Positions 47,556-60,461 of a stretch of DNA of 64,000 bases are shown one piece after another. The stretch's first letter is position 1, and every line of letters starts with the position of its first letter. The stretch is from positions 2,745,501 to 2,809,500 of the forward strand of contig OY821777.1 of NCBI GenBank assembly GCA_963682175.1. The letters are read 5' to 3'. The DNA is from Triglochin maritima (lineage: Eukaryota; Streptophyta; Magnoliopsida; Alismatales; Juncaginaceae). A program made the translations under genes and the position numbers. A model generated the notes under the pieces. It was given only the letters and a program-made list of their open reading frames with translations, did no database searches and was not told the DNA's origin.

Positions 47556-48985
47556 TGGTCTTGCTTTAGGGGTGTGCCAGCTGTGTCTTTGAAAGCTGGA
47601 CAGTAGATATGTTGGGTGGCACGTGACGTTTTGTGGTTTGATTTTGTTTTAACTTGATAGTCTAGAACTCTATATTATTATAGTTAAAGGTGTGCTTGTG
47701 TAAATATAAATATAAATATAAATATAAATGACACATGTAAGTGTACCTATAATGACATAATTTCCAGTGGCACCGGGACCGGTCTGGTAAAATGTATACC
47801 GATCAGGATCATGCTAATTTGGAGTTTGAATTTTACCTAGTAACTATATTCATATTGAATTTTCGAATCCTTTAATATATATTTTTCCAAGATGTCACAT
47901 AAATTGTATCCTACTGACTTGATTTTGTAGCGTTCTTTAGCCAGTAATTGTGAAGTTCATAACTTTTCAGATTATCAACTATTGGTAAATTGACGTCCGG
48001 AGTTTCAGAAGTGTTTTTCTTTCCTTTGCTAGGGACCTAATAATCTGGGGGCCCAGTATAAGCCACAACTTTTAAAAATAAACCAATAAAATATAACATA
48101 AGCCCATGTGGCCTCTGCTTGACCAACTAATTAAAAGTTGGCAAATCGAGAAATATCATCTGCCACGTGCATGTAGTATGTTGGTGATGTGCACTCACCC
48201 TCACCACTAATCTCCACTTAATTTAACACAAGCGTGAGCTTTACAGTGATCAACATACACCATTATCTGTAATCCATGCAGGGACATGAGGCGTGCCCAA
48301 TATTATATATTTTCCGTAGATTTGGTTGCTATAACAATATGACATATGTTGGGACACGTATGGTGTAGGTGATACTTTACTAGTTAATCAAGAATTCAAG
48401 ACAGCTAATTAATAACTTATAACCTAATGATGAGATTATTATATTTCAGTAGGTCAAATGTGCACGCACATACATGTAGATTAATATGCAAGAAGCCAAG
48501 ATTGGGATCAATGTCTAAGGACAATAGTCTTTTCATACAACAGGGAGCCAAATTTAAATATTGAGAAAGGGAGCCAAAGAACATTATTTTGTCCAGAATG
48601 GATAAGGACATGGCTAAATTCCTTCTACAGAGTATTTGTACCTGCATTACGAGCCATTCAATATGAGATTATAAGCATTACAACCTCTGCATGTATGACC
48701 AAGATTTTTTTGCGTATACGTATAAATATTCTGAAATTTCATTTCAAGCAATATAACACAATATACTAGTAATTCCTAAATATCACATTATTTCCACAAC
48801 AAGAACTTCTGAAAGATAATTCAAATCTCCCAACTTCATAATCATTGTGTGCAATTACGAACTGTATGGTGAGTTCAAACATGATTTTTGCAATGGAACA
48901 AACCTGTCCTTATGCTACTATTTAAGATGTGGGTAATTAAGATACCGTATTAGTTGTGATATATGAGATGCATAAAGCACTTACA
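47556..48985. other. Spacer downstream of aldo-keto reductase
   Basis: AT-rich DNA with a short AAATAT repeat near 47,705-47,728. No gene recognised. The part next to 48,986 is probably the reductase 3' UTR. Confidence 0.45.
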
Positions 48986-51900
48986 TCACACAACGCTACT
49001 CTCAACCTCAGCCAAGACCTCAGGTGACAAATCTCCAAGGATAGCCACATCCAAAGGAAGCTTCTTTCTTTGAGGAATACTCTCTATCATGGCAGTCTCC
49101 TCTTTGCTCAACTCCCATCCAAATATCTTCATGTTCTCCTCCATCCTCTCCTTTCTGAAGCTCTTTGCTATGATGATCACTCCCAGCTCATACAGCCACC
49201 TCAGACACACCTGAATACTCATTATCGATTACAATGATACATTACCAAGACAATATACTTGTTAGGGGCTGACCTCATTTGCCAATATTCGAGGTGATTT
49301 AACCTTTTCTTTAGAAAACTATAATTTCAATTTAATATAATTGTAATAAATAATTATTTGCATGTAAACTATTTTGATGAATTCATTTTCGTTGAATGTC
49401 AAATAAGTAGTGTGATAACTGCACTTTGTCCCTGAATTATGGGGTTTTCCAACATAGATACATTTTTAGTACATTTTAATGTGGTTCCCCTCACTGGAAA
49501 AATATGTTTCTATGACTGCAAGCGGTATTAGATTCTCAACCAACCCTTCTCTTCAACATTGCATGTTTACCTAAGCATAATCAAAGCCAACTACATAAAA
49601 ATGATGTGTTTGTTATCTCAAGAATGGAGTTCAATCTATTAGGGGAGGATAGGGGTTGAAAGCATTCCAAGTATGATTTCTTTGACGTGTGTTATGCCAT
49701 TTTAAACTTTTAAGATGATATATTACTCATGCTGAAGTAAAGACTAGTTGAAACATGACACACTGCTTTCCAATTTTTAATTATGAATGTATACCAGGAT
49801 AGTGTGGAGATAAAATAAATTTATAGATTCAACTTATGCCAGGGTACTTAAAAAACGAATGTGGTTTTAAAAATTCTGATTGTCACTCTTACATGAAAAA
49901 TTAGAAAACTCGTTGAAGAAACAAGCTGGTGGACTAGGTCGAACAGGACAGGTAGTAATAGAAGTAAAGTTCAGTAATTCATTTAATCGATCGAAAGGAA
50001 AGATATACTATTTAGTAGACTAACCTGGGCCACTGTTTTTCCTTTGTTCTTGGCAATCTCTTTGAGAACCTCTGATTCCAGGACAATATTTGAGCTTCCT
50101 GGGACGTTCTGGCCTCCGAGTGGAGAGTAAGCGCTGAGGCAAATTCCCTTTATGCTGCAGTATTCTCTCAGTTCCTTCTGCTGCCATAATAGATTCATCT
50201 CAACCTTCAAGCAACAAGTTCCAAGTCAATTGCAGTGAACACGAAGAGTATGATAATAAATCATTATTTATTTTGATTGCAAATAGGAAATATCAGCTCT
50301 ACTTTCCAATTGGACAAGATAAAAGGGTAACAAAATTTTATAACTGAATTACCCATGTGAGAATTTGATTTTGGTATAAAAAGTTTTAAGTAGTATGAGC
50401 AAATCTAGCTCCAACTAGTTATTTTTATATCACAATGCAAAGAAAATATCAGTAATTGGATTTCCCATTTGGTTGTCTGATTATGGAAGAAAGAGCAATA
50501 AACTTCATTTACTTGTATGAGCAATTCAAGTAATAGTATGTCTACAACTATTAAAATATCCATGCTATTATAAAATCTCCCATTTGGTGGTCTAATGAAT
50601 TCAAATCATAAAATTAGAAAATCTCCATGCTATTGTCTAATTACCTCTCTTCTTTGTTTAATCTAAAGTTTTATACCTTCATTTTTTTCCAAAAAATGCA
50701 TAGGTATTGAACTAGTTTCTGATTTTTTTTATGTAATGGCAATATTACTAAACGACCAAAACCACAAAGAGAATAATCTGATCGGAAACTAAAATTAATA
50801 ACAACAAATGCATAAAGTAGTAAAAATACCGTGCAAGCAATTAATTGGAAGTATTTGGAACACAACAAAAACTCACTAAAGAACGATAATATCCCAAGAA
50901 AATTGATCAGACCTGGTTTATTGCTGGAGGAATTTTGGCGAAAGACAACAACTCATCCATCTTCTTACATGAGAAATTACTAATGCCAATAGTTTTAGCA
51001 AGCCCTAGACGCTGGCATTCCTCCATCGCTTCCCACACGGCCTTCAAATTGAAAGGACAAAGATCCTCAGCTTTTATTGGAAACTCATACACACCCTCCC
51101 TTGTGCAGACTGGCCAGTGTAGCAGGTATTGGTCAACATACTCCAATTTCAAATTTCTACAAGAAAATCATGATTGTTGCAATTAGCACACTAACAAGTA
51201 AAAATGCTGATAATATCTAAAAATGAATTATTCCCAAAACAAGAAAAATAGTTAGGGTATAAATATTGTGCTCTATAATGAGATTTTTCCTGTTCTTTAA
51301 AAAGACAACAGAAATCTAACACTCCAATGTACTTCGTAGAACTTTCAAGTATTTTAGGATCTCTAGATTTGGTCTTGAACACATGTTCAGCAGCGTATCA
51401 AATCTAATGGGTTGAATTTCTATTTTGATCGTTGAACAGTAACAGAACACAAGAGTCTTCTTATCATTTGGTGAGGTGATTACACATTCTTTAATCATGT
51501 TTGACTGTAATGTCCACTTTAAGATATTATTTGGTCTACATATCTGTTAGAACCCTAACCCGGTTTAGGGTTAATCTTGGATTAGAAGAGGGTTAGCATG
51601 GGGAAGAGGTGAAGAACAGTGGCCTGGTGATGGGTGAGTGGTGTAGGGTTGCGGGTTACTGTGGAGAGGAGATGGGTTAGGGTTATAAAAGTGTTTTTCT
51701 CTCTCTCTCTCATTCTCTCCATCTCCTTCTCCTTCTTCCAGCTGAGGCGGCGATCGGAGGAGACGAGGACGACGCGCAGGAAGAGGTCGGACGTCCAGAG
51801 GAGGCGCGGCGCGTGCTCGAGGTCTACCGGAGACGAGGCGTAGGAGCTCCGGCACCGTCGACTTCTCGCGGGTAAAAAGGTATGTCGACTTGTTAGTGTG

Positions 51901-54900
51901 GTTTTGGTTGTTCACCCAAGTGTGGGGGAGGCGTTGGTCGGACGGGAGAGGTCGGGGACCTCTCCGGCGGTGTGTTTCTTCGTAAAACCTCGGCTGGTGC
52001 GAGGTTGAAGGCGACCAACGGTCGACCGGTCCTTTCGGGCGGTCGACCGAATGTAGTGTTTTTACCCGACTTTAACCTTCACTGGTCGAACGATGCCTTG
52101 TGGCGGTCGACCGGTAGTGCGTATTGCTGGTGAGTTGGGACTCCCTGTCTGTTTTCGGTCGACCGGTCCCTTGGGTCGTTCGACCGGAACTTAAGTGGAC
52201 TGATTTTCTATGTATGCTTGTTCGACCGTTGTATGTTTGCGTTCGACCGATTATATGACGTAGAATATTAGGTTGACCATGTCTGTTTTCGGTCGACCGA
52301 GACCCCTGAGTCGGTCGAACGATAGATTTGAATTTGATGTTGACCAGACTTCGGATTTTGACCTCGTTCGGTCGACCGGTTTTAGACATTTGTTCGACCG
52401 TTAAGGATTGTGTTTTGAGCGCAGCGGTAGACCGTGTTAGGCGTACGGTCGACCGATTCCTTTCTGGAACCGGTCGACCGAATCACCTCTTCCGGTCGAC
52501 CGGTTGGGTACAGGACAGAATTCCTAGTTCCCTTTTTGAATGTCAACTTTGTCCACGAAAACCTGTGTCCTCGCCTTGTGCGTGAGCCGGGAGGTGGCGG
52601 TAGACGCGTTCCGCGTGCCTGCCCAAGGACCGTCGTGTTGAAAAATGTGGGTGTCCGGGACGCGTCACCTCCATGTATGGACCGTGACTAAGTTGATGGA
52701 TTGATTGGACTCGTTGTAGTATAGCAAGCCTTAGGGATCGCGGATCCCAATGTTTGATGTTTGTGTGGGCACGCAACTGCCGTTGGGTGAGGTGACTACC
52801 GGCCCTTGGGGCTACGGAGGTCGTTGCCCTGCTTTTATAGCGGCGCGTTTGGTGTTTGCGGCTCGTGGAGCCTGATGACCTGGCAGACTTCGGTCTGGAC
52901 CCGTCCGATGTTGTGTAGGACGTTTGTGATGGATCACCGATGTTGTACCGGTGATGCCGCCGAGGTTGTGCCGGCGATGATGATTGTTAGGCCGAGGTTG
53001 TTCCGACTATGTTGATTTCTCGACTGGGCACCTATCGAAATGATGTTATACCTTCCGGGCGACGACCCCGTTGGTCCCCGTGGCTCCGACCACAGAGATT
53101 TGCAGATCTGTATTCTATCGGCCCGCAGGCGTGACAGAGGCTCCCTGCCGAACCCTTGAGTAGTGTAGCCGCGTGTGGGGGTGCGATGTCGCGTGCTGTA
53201 AGACTGCATATGCCTGCAGTAGGTCTCCTCGGGAGACTCGATGTTGACTGTCGGACTGATGTCTTGTTTTACCCTTCGGGGGAACTGTTTTCCTTTATGT
53301 TGATGTCATAGCATGCTACTAGTATGATAGGTTTATTGCGTAATGCATGCATATAGGTGAGTTGACATACGGGGTTTCCTTCTGGAAACTCAGGCATTGT
53401 TGTTATGTATTTTTCAGGACCACAGTAGGTCCAGTTGGGTGGTGATCGGCAGACACATGCATTTTGGAGTCGGATTCTCTACTCAGACCATTGAGGCCGA
53501 TATGATTACATTTATCTTCCTTGTATCGTTTTTTACCAACTCTGATGTAATTTGGTGCACCGCTATTTATTTTATGAGAAGTAACAGTCCCGTCTTTGAT
53601 TATTGAGTTTCATTGTCTTGATTATAAATTTTTAAATTTCCGCTGTCTCGGGATGTTACAATATCCCTCCTAGATGTTTGGGATCATAAGGAGGTAGCAA
53701 ACAAATCAAATTTATCATGTTATCAAAGCAGGTTGATCGACTACTCCAATCCATAGTGTACACACCTACAGTAACGGGGTCTCTTTTTGCTTATGTTCTA
53801 GCTCAAAACCCCGATCAGCTCCTAGCTAAACCTCCGTCGTTAGCTATGGACAAAACCATGAGAGTAGCCTTGCAAGAAACCCCAACACAGTGCTCACTCA
53901 AACGCACTCAAGAATGGAGCAATCCCCGTTTTGTATTTCTCTACACAAACATACAAACGTACAAGTCTCTCAGATGGGTTGGTTGTGACAACTCCACAAC
54001 TCAACGTCCATATATATAGGTCTCAACCTATAGCTATTTGCTCCAAGAGACATTCAAGTGCCCACTTCAATGCCTCCATCAACTAAGATTTAAAGACGCA
54101 TGGAGAGGAGGAAAGTTTCCTTGTTTGCACCAACGAACCAGCAAACTTTCCTTATGTGTCGCGTCCCCTTAAATACTTGTCTTCTTTGTCCCCAACGAGC
54201 CAGGTAGCCTTCCTTATCTGTCGCACCCCCTCAGGTACTTGTCTTCTTTGCACCAACGAGTCAGGTAACTTTCCTTATCTGCTCGTCTGTTGGATGCACG
54301 TTCTTGATCCGAGAGAAGATCCGCATGGATCCTAGCAAGCTCACTTGCTCGGCCCGTTTGTTCCCAAGCCTCCTGCTTGTGTCCACGGGCCCGTGTAACG
54401 CAATGCATTCTCCTGAACAACTCTCCTTTGGCTAAGTCCATGTTACCATTGGCGTCACAATGTCATAGCATCCTTAGGGGTGTAACACCTACCATAATCA
54501 AACGTGCACAAACTGATCCAACAGAAAATTACTATACAAGTTTGTTTATTTATGAAAAATGTTAATTATATTATGTTGTATTTAACAATTGGTTATTGTC
54601 AGTTTGACTTACTTTAATTGTGATTCCGAGTGTTGGAAATATAGTTTTAGTAAAAGTAGTACATTAATAATGAGTTATAATTAAAGAGTTGTAATTAAAG
54701 TGAAAAATTCGTTCAATATCATAATGAATAATCAAACTTACTAAGAAATGTCTATTCTATACAATAGTTTCGTCATGTCTTATTATTCATTCCTATTGTG
54801 GCCCTTGGACATGGATATTCTTACTTGCCCATTCTTTCAATTATAAAAGTAATAAATTAATAAAAAGTAAGTGGACCTGACCCATTGATAAGTTGTGAAG

Positions 54901-57259
54901 AGTTAACATAGATAATCTCTTAACCACCCCATCATTATTTCTTTTGCAAACACAATAAAATGTTAGGATAGTTTCTCCTTCGAGCGGAGTAACTCCAGAA
55001 CATGACAAAATGAGAAAAATGAAAACTAGCTTTTGGTAAACTTGATTTATATTTGCTTGATTGAACTAAAATATTACACCATTTATATTGGAGTGGATTG
55101 ACTCTAGAATAGAAATAACTAAGAAAAGGAAATAACGAAATAAGAAAAATCTATTGACATCTTTATATATTGATGCCAACATATCAATTTAGATTAAAAA
55201 GCAATCATGAAATAAATCAACTATGAATTGTAAAGAATATTGTATAGTCCATTACCATATTAGGAAATAATCGTATCAAAACATCAATATTGAAAACCAT
55301 ACTCACAACTTTGAACGAAGAATACGTGCAAATTACCATTCCCAATGGTTGAAACCTTAAGTTTGTAACTTCAACCATAATAAGCACCTTGTTTTTCAAG
55401 TCAATGTATATTTATTAGGAAAAAATTCAAAATAATTTTTTTTTAAAAAAATTGCCAAAATATCATTTGGTGAGGTGATTACATCTAGATTTGGTCTTGA
55501 ACACATGTTCAGCAGCGTATCAAATCTAATGGGTTGAATTTCTATTTTGATGGTTGAACAGTGACAGAACACAAGAGTCTTCTTATCATTTGGTGAGGCG
55601 ATTACACATTCTTTAATCATGTTTGACTGTAATGTCCACTTTAAGATATTATTTGGTCTACATATCCCTCCTAGATGTTTGGGATCATAAGGAGGTAGCA
55701 AACAAATCAAATTTATCATGTTATCAAAGCAGGTTGATCGACTACTCCAATCCATAGTGTACACACCTACCATAATCAAACGTGCACAAATTGATCCAAC
55801 GGAAAATTACTATACAAGTTTGTTTATTTATGAAAAATGTTAATTATATTATGTTGTATTTAACAATTGGTTATTGTCAGTTTGACTTACTTTAATTGTG
55901 ATTCCGAGTGTTGGAAATATAGTTTTACTAAAAGTAGTATATTAATAATGAGTTATAATTAAAGAGTTGTAATTAAAGTGAAAAATTCGTTCAATATCAT
56001 AATGAATAATCGAACTTGTTAAGAAATGTCTATTCTATACAATAGTTTCGTCATGTCTTATTATTCATTCATATTGTGGCCCTTGGACATGGATATTCTT
56101 ACTTGTCCATTCTTTCAATTATAAAAGTAATAAATTAATAAAAAGTAAGTGGACCTGACCCATTGATAAGTTGTGTAGAGTTTAACATAGATAATCTCTT
56201 AACCACCCCATCATTATTTCTTTTGCAAACACAATAAAATGTTAGGATAGTTTCTCCTTCGAGCGGAGTAACTCCAGAACATGACAAAATGAGAAAAATG
56301 AAAACTAGATTTTGGTAAACTTGATTTATATTTTCTTGATTGAACTAAAATATTACACCGTTTATATTGGAGTGGATTGACTCTAGAATAGAAATAACTA
56401 AGAAAAGGAAATAACGAAATAAGAAAAATCTATTGACATCTTTATATATTGATGCCAACATATCAATTTAGATTAAAAAGCAATCATGAAATAAATCAAC
56501 TATGAATTGTAGAGAATATTGTATAGTCCATTAGCATATTAGGAAATAATCGTATCAAAACATCAATATTGAAAACCATACTCACAACTTTGAACGAAGA
56601 ATACGTGCAAATTACCATTCCCAATGGTTGAAACCTTAAGTTTGTAACTTCAAGCATAATAAGCACCTTGTTTTTAAAGTCAATGTATATTTATTAACTA
56701 AAATCCAACATCTAATCACGATATTGGAATTCAATCTCTGCTTTAGGCTAAGATATAGCTTCTATTCGTTAAAATTTTGAAATTTGAACGCTTCGCCAAA
56801 CCAATCAAACTTAAATATTCAATGGAATAAAAAACAATATCTTGTCTTTCCCAATTGAACCACATCCCAACAACCATTCCTGAGTAACAAAATTATTATA
56901 ATAAGCAATAATTCGAAACGGGTGTACGGAATCCACCTTAGGGTTTCGCGGAGGGCGGGGAGGACGAGGTGGGGCCGGGCGTCGCAGGTCCAGAGTTTCG
57001 AGGTGACGAAGACCTCGTGGCGGCCGGCAACGAGGCCGAGGCGGACGGCGTCGGAGACGGCGTCCCCGAGGGCGTCCTCCGTGCCATAGAGGCGGGCGGT
57101 GTCGAAGTGGCGGTACCCGACGGAGACGGCGTCAAGGAGCGCCTGTTTCGTCACGGCCGGCTCCGGCACGGGGTAGGCGAACACGCCTAGGCCGAGTACC
57201 GGCATCGTGACGGCGCCGCCGGCGAGAGGGACCACCGGAATCGGGGAAGACGAAGACAT
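48986..57259 (-). CDS. Aldo-keto reductase (AKR4-like, NADPH-dependent)
   Basis: Cytosolic NADPH-dependent carbonyl reductase of the plant AKR4 group (relatives include codeinone, chalcone and methylecgonone reductases); the substrate cannot be told. Exons 57259-56937, 51156-50913, 50204-50025 and 49210-48986, phases consistent, 323 residues, normal length. The catalytic tetrad is visible: Asp and Tyr in YRHFDTARLYGTE, Lys in VFVTSKLW and His in YLLHWPV. Cofactor-binding features are GLAKTIGISNFS, LSAYSPLGG and IIIAKSFRKERMEEN. Exon 1 is GC-rich, unlike the rest of the locus. Intron 1 is about 5.8 kb, swollen by a 1.2-kb tandem duplication and two solo LTRs. The other introns are about 0.7-0.8 kb. 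No coding defect was found. Confidence 0.93.
51540..53665. mobile_element. Solo LTR, family 1 (copy B)
   Basis: 2,116 bp, from TGTTAGAACCCTAACCCGG (51,545) to CGGGATGTTACA (53,660), with target duplication ATATC at 51,540-51,544 and 53,661-53,665. The uninterrupted duplicate at about 55,660 reads CTACATATCCCTCC, proving the empty site. Plus-strand landmarks are TTATAAAAG near 51,684 followed by a CT-rich tract. The minus strand starts TGTAACATCCCG, a start common among plant Ty3/Gypsy LTRs, so direction is open. It has no open reading frame of note and no second LTR. Confidence 0.95.
52015..52510. repeat. Cluster of CGGTCGACCG palindromes (family 1 LTR, copy B)
   Basis: Around nine exact GGTCGACCG units (near 52,019, 52,041, 52,103, 52,155, 52,288, 52,368, 52,446, 52,470 and 52,493), with about as many half-matching variants (GTTCGACCG, GGTCGAACG, GGTAGACCG) between them. 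Spacing is irregular, from about 22 to 130 bp. The intervening DNA does not repeat, so this is a motif cluster rather than a tandem repeat. Confidence 0.92.
53765..54492 (-). mobile_element. Short solo LTR (718 bp)
   Basis: Element 53,770-54,487 with target duplication CCTAC at 53,765-53,769 and 54,488-54,492. The empty site is preserved in the second intron copy (ACACCTACCATAATC, about 55,765). On the minus strand it begins TGTTACACCCCTAAGG, a typical plant Gypsy LTR start. The other end reads ...GTTACT instead of ...CA, a single-base decay. It contains a 61-62 bp sequence repeated about 2.6 times (54,127-54,285). Confidence 0.82.
54127..54285. repeat. 61-62 bp tandem repeat within short LTR
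   Basis: Three partial units marked by CCAACGARYCAG and TTTCCTTAT, and by ACTTGTCTTCTTTG between them. Confidence 0.8.
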
Positions 57260-57516
57260 GGTCGGTGGAGGGAAATGTAATTAGTGAGTGGAAGTTTATT
57301 CTTGAGCCATCCGCTAAGCTAACTTAATTTGGTGGATTGTGGAATCAGATTTGACTTCCTTCGATTTCGTTGTGGATTTTTTGCATTATGATTTGTATCT
57401 TTGTTATTTCTTAACTTCTTGTCGTGTTGTGTGGACTTTGTCGGTTAAAAACTCATAATCGGTAAGAAAAAGATGACATTGTAAGATTAGTCAAATGACA
57501 TTCAAAGAAAAACAGG

Positions 57517-59520
57517 AGCTTGGACCGTAATTTTTTAATATAATAAAAAAAAATTAAAATTCGAAATTTAGGAAAGAAAAAAAAAAATCCAAAACTAAGT
57601 GGATCGCGGGTGTGACCCGCGATCCGTGGGGCACGAATCGCGGGTGTGACCCGCGATCCGTGTTCCCGCCAAAAAAAAAAAAAAAATTTGATTTTTTGAT
57701 TTTGTTTTTTCTTTTCTGTTTTTATTTTTTATTGTAATTATTTGTAATCTTTTTTTAAATCTTTTTTTTTCAAAATAAGTTTTCTAATTTATATTATTTT
57801 TCTAAATTTTTTAAAATTATTTTTAATTTTTCCAATAATCGACTTCTAAATCACGTTGATAACCCGACGTATTGAAATGTTAGGGTATTTTATACAATAA
57901 AAAAACAAATTTTTTTAGCCAGATTAATAAATTATTTACAACTGAATATTAAACAAACACTAAAACTAATTAAAACAAAAAATTCGAAACGTTATCAAAA
58001 ATTAGTAGGGTGTACACACATTGTAAATATTTTTGGAGGTCGATACAGCAAAATATTAAAAACACAATTAAAAAATTTTAAAAAATAATAACAATTACAA
58101 AACATATTTTGAAAATAAATATAATAAAAAACATAGTTAAAACGATTTTAAAAAAATCAAAATCCGTGACTTTTTTATTTTTTCTTTTATTGTTTTTGAT
58201 TTTATGTTTTGTTTTTTTACAAATCATTTTAACTATGTTTTATATATATATATATTTCAAAATATGTTTTGTAATTGTTATTAATTTTTAAAAAAATTGA
58301 ATTTGGTTTTTATTTTTTGCTGTATCGACCTCCAAAATGTTTGTAATGTGTGTACACGTTACGAATTTTTGACAACGTTACCAATTTTTTGTTTTAATTA
58401 GTTTTATGGTTTGTTTAATATTCAGTTGTAAATAATTTATTATTCTAACTAAGAAATTTTGTTTTTATATTGTATAAAATACCCTAACAATTCAATACAC
58501 GCCGAGTTATCGACGTGATTTGGAGGTCGTTTTTTGAAAAAATTAAAAACAAAATTAAATTTTTTTAATAAATAATATCAATTAGAAAACATATTTTGAA
58601 AAAAAAAAGATTTTAAAAAAGATTATAAATAATTAAAATAAAAAAGAAAAACAGAAGAAAAAAAAACTAAAACAGAAAACCGAAAAAATCAAAAACAAAA
58701 AATAAATAAAATCACGGATTTTAGTCGTAGTGTTTTATGTTTTGAATTTTTTTTAAATCATTTTAACTAAGTTTTTTTATTATATTTCTTTTCAAAATAT
58801 GTTTTGTAATTGTTATTATTTTAAAAAAAATAATTGTGTTTTTAATTTTTTGCTGTATCGACCTCCAAAACTGTTTGTAATGTGTGTACACCCTACGAAT
58901 TTTCGACAACGTTACCATTTTTTTGTTTTAATTAGTTTTAGTGTTTGTTTAATTTTTAGTTGCAAATAATTTATTATTCTGACAAATAAATTTTGTTTTT
59001 TTATTGTATAAAATACCCTAACAATTCAATACGTCGGGTTATCGACGTGATTTGGAGGTCGATTTTTGAAAAAATTAAAAACAAATTTTTAAATTTTTAA
59101 AAAATAATATAAATTAGAAAACATATTTTGAAAAAAAAAGATTTTAAAAAAGATTAAAAATAATTATAATAAAAAAGAAAAACAGAAATAAAGAAATTAA
59201 AAAAAAATTTAAAAAAAAATTTCACGGATCTTGATCAAATTAAAAAAAAAATCACGGATCGCGATCAAATTAAAAAAAATTTCACGGATCACGAAAAAAT
59301 TAAAAAATTAAAGAAAAACAGAACCGCGATCCGTGAAATTTTCAACAAAAAAAAAAAAAAAAAATTGGCGGGAGGGACGGATCGCGGGTGGGAACCGCGA
59401 TCCGTGCCCCCACGGATTGCGGGTCACACCCGCGATCCACCTAGTGTTGGAAAAAAAAAAATTCCTAAATTTCGAATTTTTAATTTTTTTTTATTATATT
59501 AAAAAATTACGGAACTTGGA
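57517..59520. mobile_element. 1,988-bp foldback element, non-autonomous
   Basis: Element 57,525-59,512 flanked by 8-bp duplications AGCTTGGA and AACTTGGA (7 of 8). Terminal inverted repeats of roughly 150 bp start CCGTAATTTTTTAATATAAT at both ends and contain hairpins with 11-bp arms GGATCGCGGGT/ACCCGCGATCC. Two hairpins stand in tandem on the left (57,602-57,662) and two degenerate ones on the right (59,378-59,440). The interior is AT-rich and contains one left-arm segment (about 57,840-58,050) repeated twice in inverted orientation (about 58,318-58,530 and 58,855-59,065). There is no coding sequence. The duplication length fits Mutator-like or hAT families. Confidence 0.85.
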
Positions 59521-60461
59521 AATGGAAACAAAAGAAATCTGATTTTTTTATTTTTGAATTGCAAACTCTTTCGGACTTTAGTGGTAGACAAGTGCAGGTA
59601 CAAACAAAGAGAAAAGCTCCTTAATAAGACACCTACTACGGGTGACCAATATTTCCACCTCGGGTGGTGGGCCTGAGGACCCACGTGTCCCTGGAAAATT
59701 GGTTGTTTTATTTTTTTATTTACTTTTAAATTTCCCCTTACTTTTTACATTTTTTCTATTTTTTAAAAAAATAAGGTTTTCTAATTTGTTTTAATAAATA
59801 TACAGTAAATGATATGAAAATTAAAATAACATTTATTTACTTAATTAGATTAAGTAATTGTAAAAATAATTTTTAATATAGTTTGTGGATTATTGTTAAG
59901 GAATAAAAAATGAGGTAAAAAGAAATTATGTGGAGGAAAGAAAATGTTGAAAATTTGGAAAGAGTAGTTGAAGATTTTTGGAAATAATTGATCAACAGAC
60001 AAACTTGACTATGAGAAAAAAATGTGATTTTAAGAGGGCGGTTAAGAGGGTCATCGGTGGGCCTTAGAAATCGAACCTAGTCTCGTTACTATGTTCTCAC
60101 CGGGTGTTTGGACTAGAATGAAGTATCACTTTATTACAATTGATTAGCATATACCTTTAGTATCTTATTTTGAAAATCAGATTTTTTAAGGTGAATTACT
60201 CAAAAAGTAAAATTTACAAAGGAGTGCTTATTTTATGTTGGATTTTTTGTGTGGTAGGTGGAATTTGGTTCACCGTCCAATTGTTTCCCATTCTAGAAGA
60301 TAGTGGTGTGGAATCTAAAAGGTTGGAAAATTTTGGCTCTCGTGGATGCAACTTCCAACTTACGTGGAAAGGAATGGAAGTCATTGTTTTGCCTTCTTTT
60401 GATTATTTGCATTCATATGACTTTTGTTTAAGATAATCAATCCATCTCTCTGCCCTGTCTT
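59521..60461. other. AT-rich spacer, no gene recognised
   Basis: No motif-bearing open frame. The frame at 60,170-60,436 (+) has no recognisable family or splice context. Confidence 0.4.

Larger units (their letters stand above)
51362..56696. repeat. 1.2-kb tandem duplication in AKR intron 1
   Basis: Copy 1 is 51,362-55,417 and becomes 1,212 bp when two insertions with their duplications are removed. Copy 2 is 55,484-56,696 (1,213 bp). Both start TCTAGATTTGGTCTTGAACA and end GTCAATGTATATTTATTA; scattered substitutions give a few per cent divergence by eye. The 66-bp junction 55,418-55,483 contains a 23-bp piece (55,461-55,483) copied from inside copy 1 (51,462-51,484). Confidence 0.93.
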
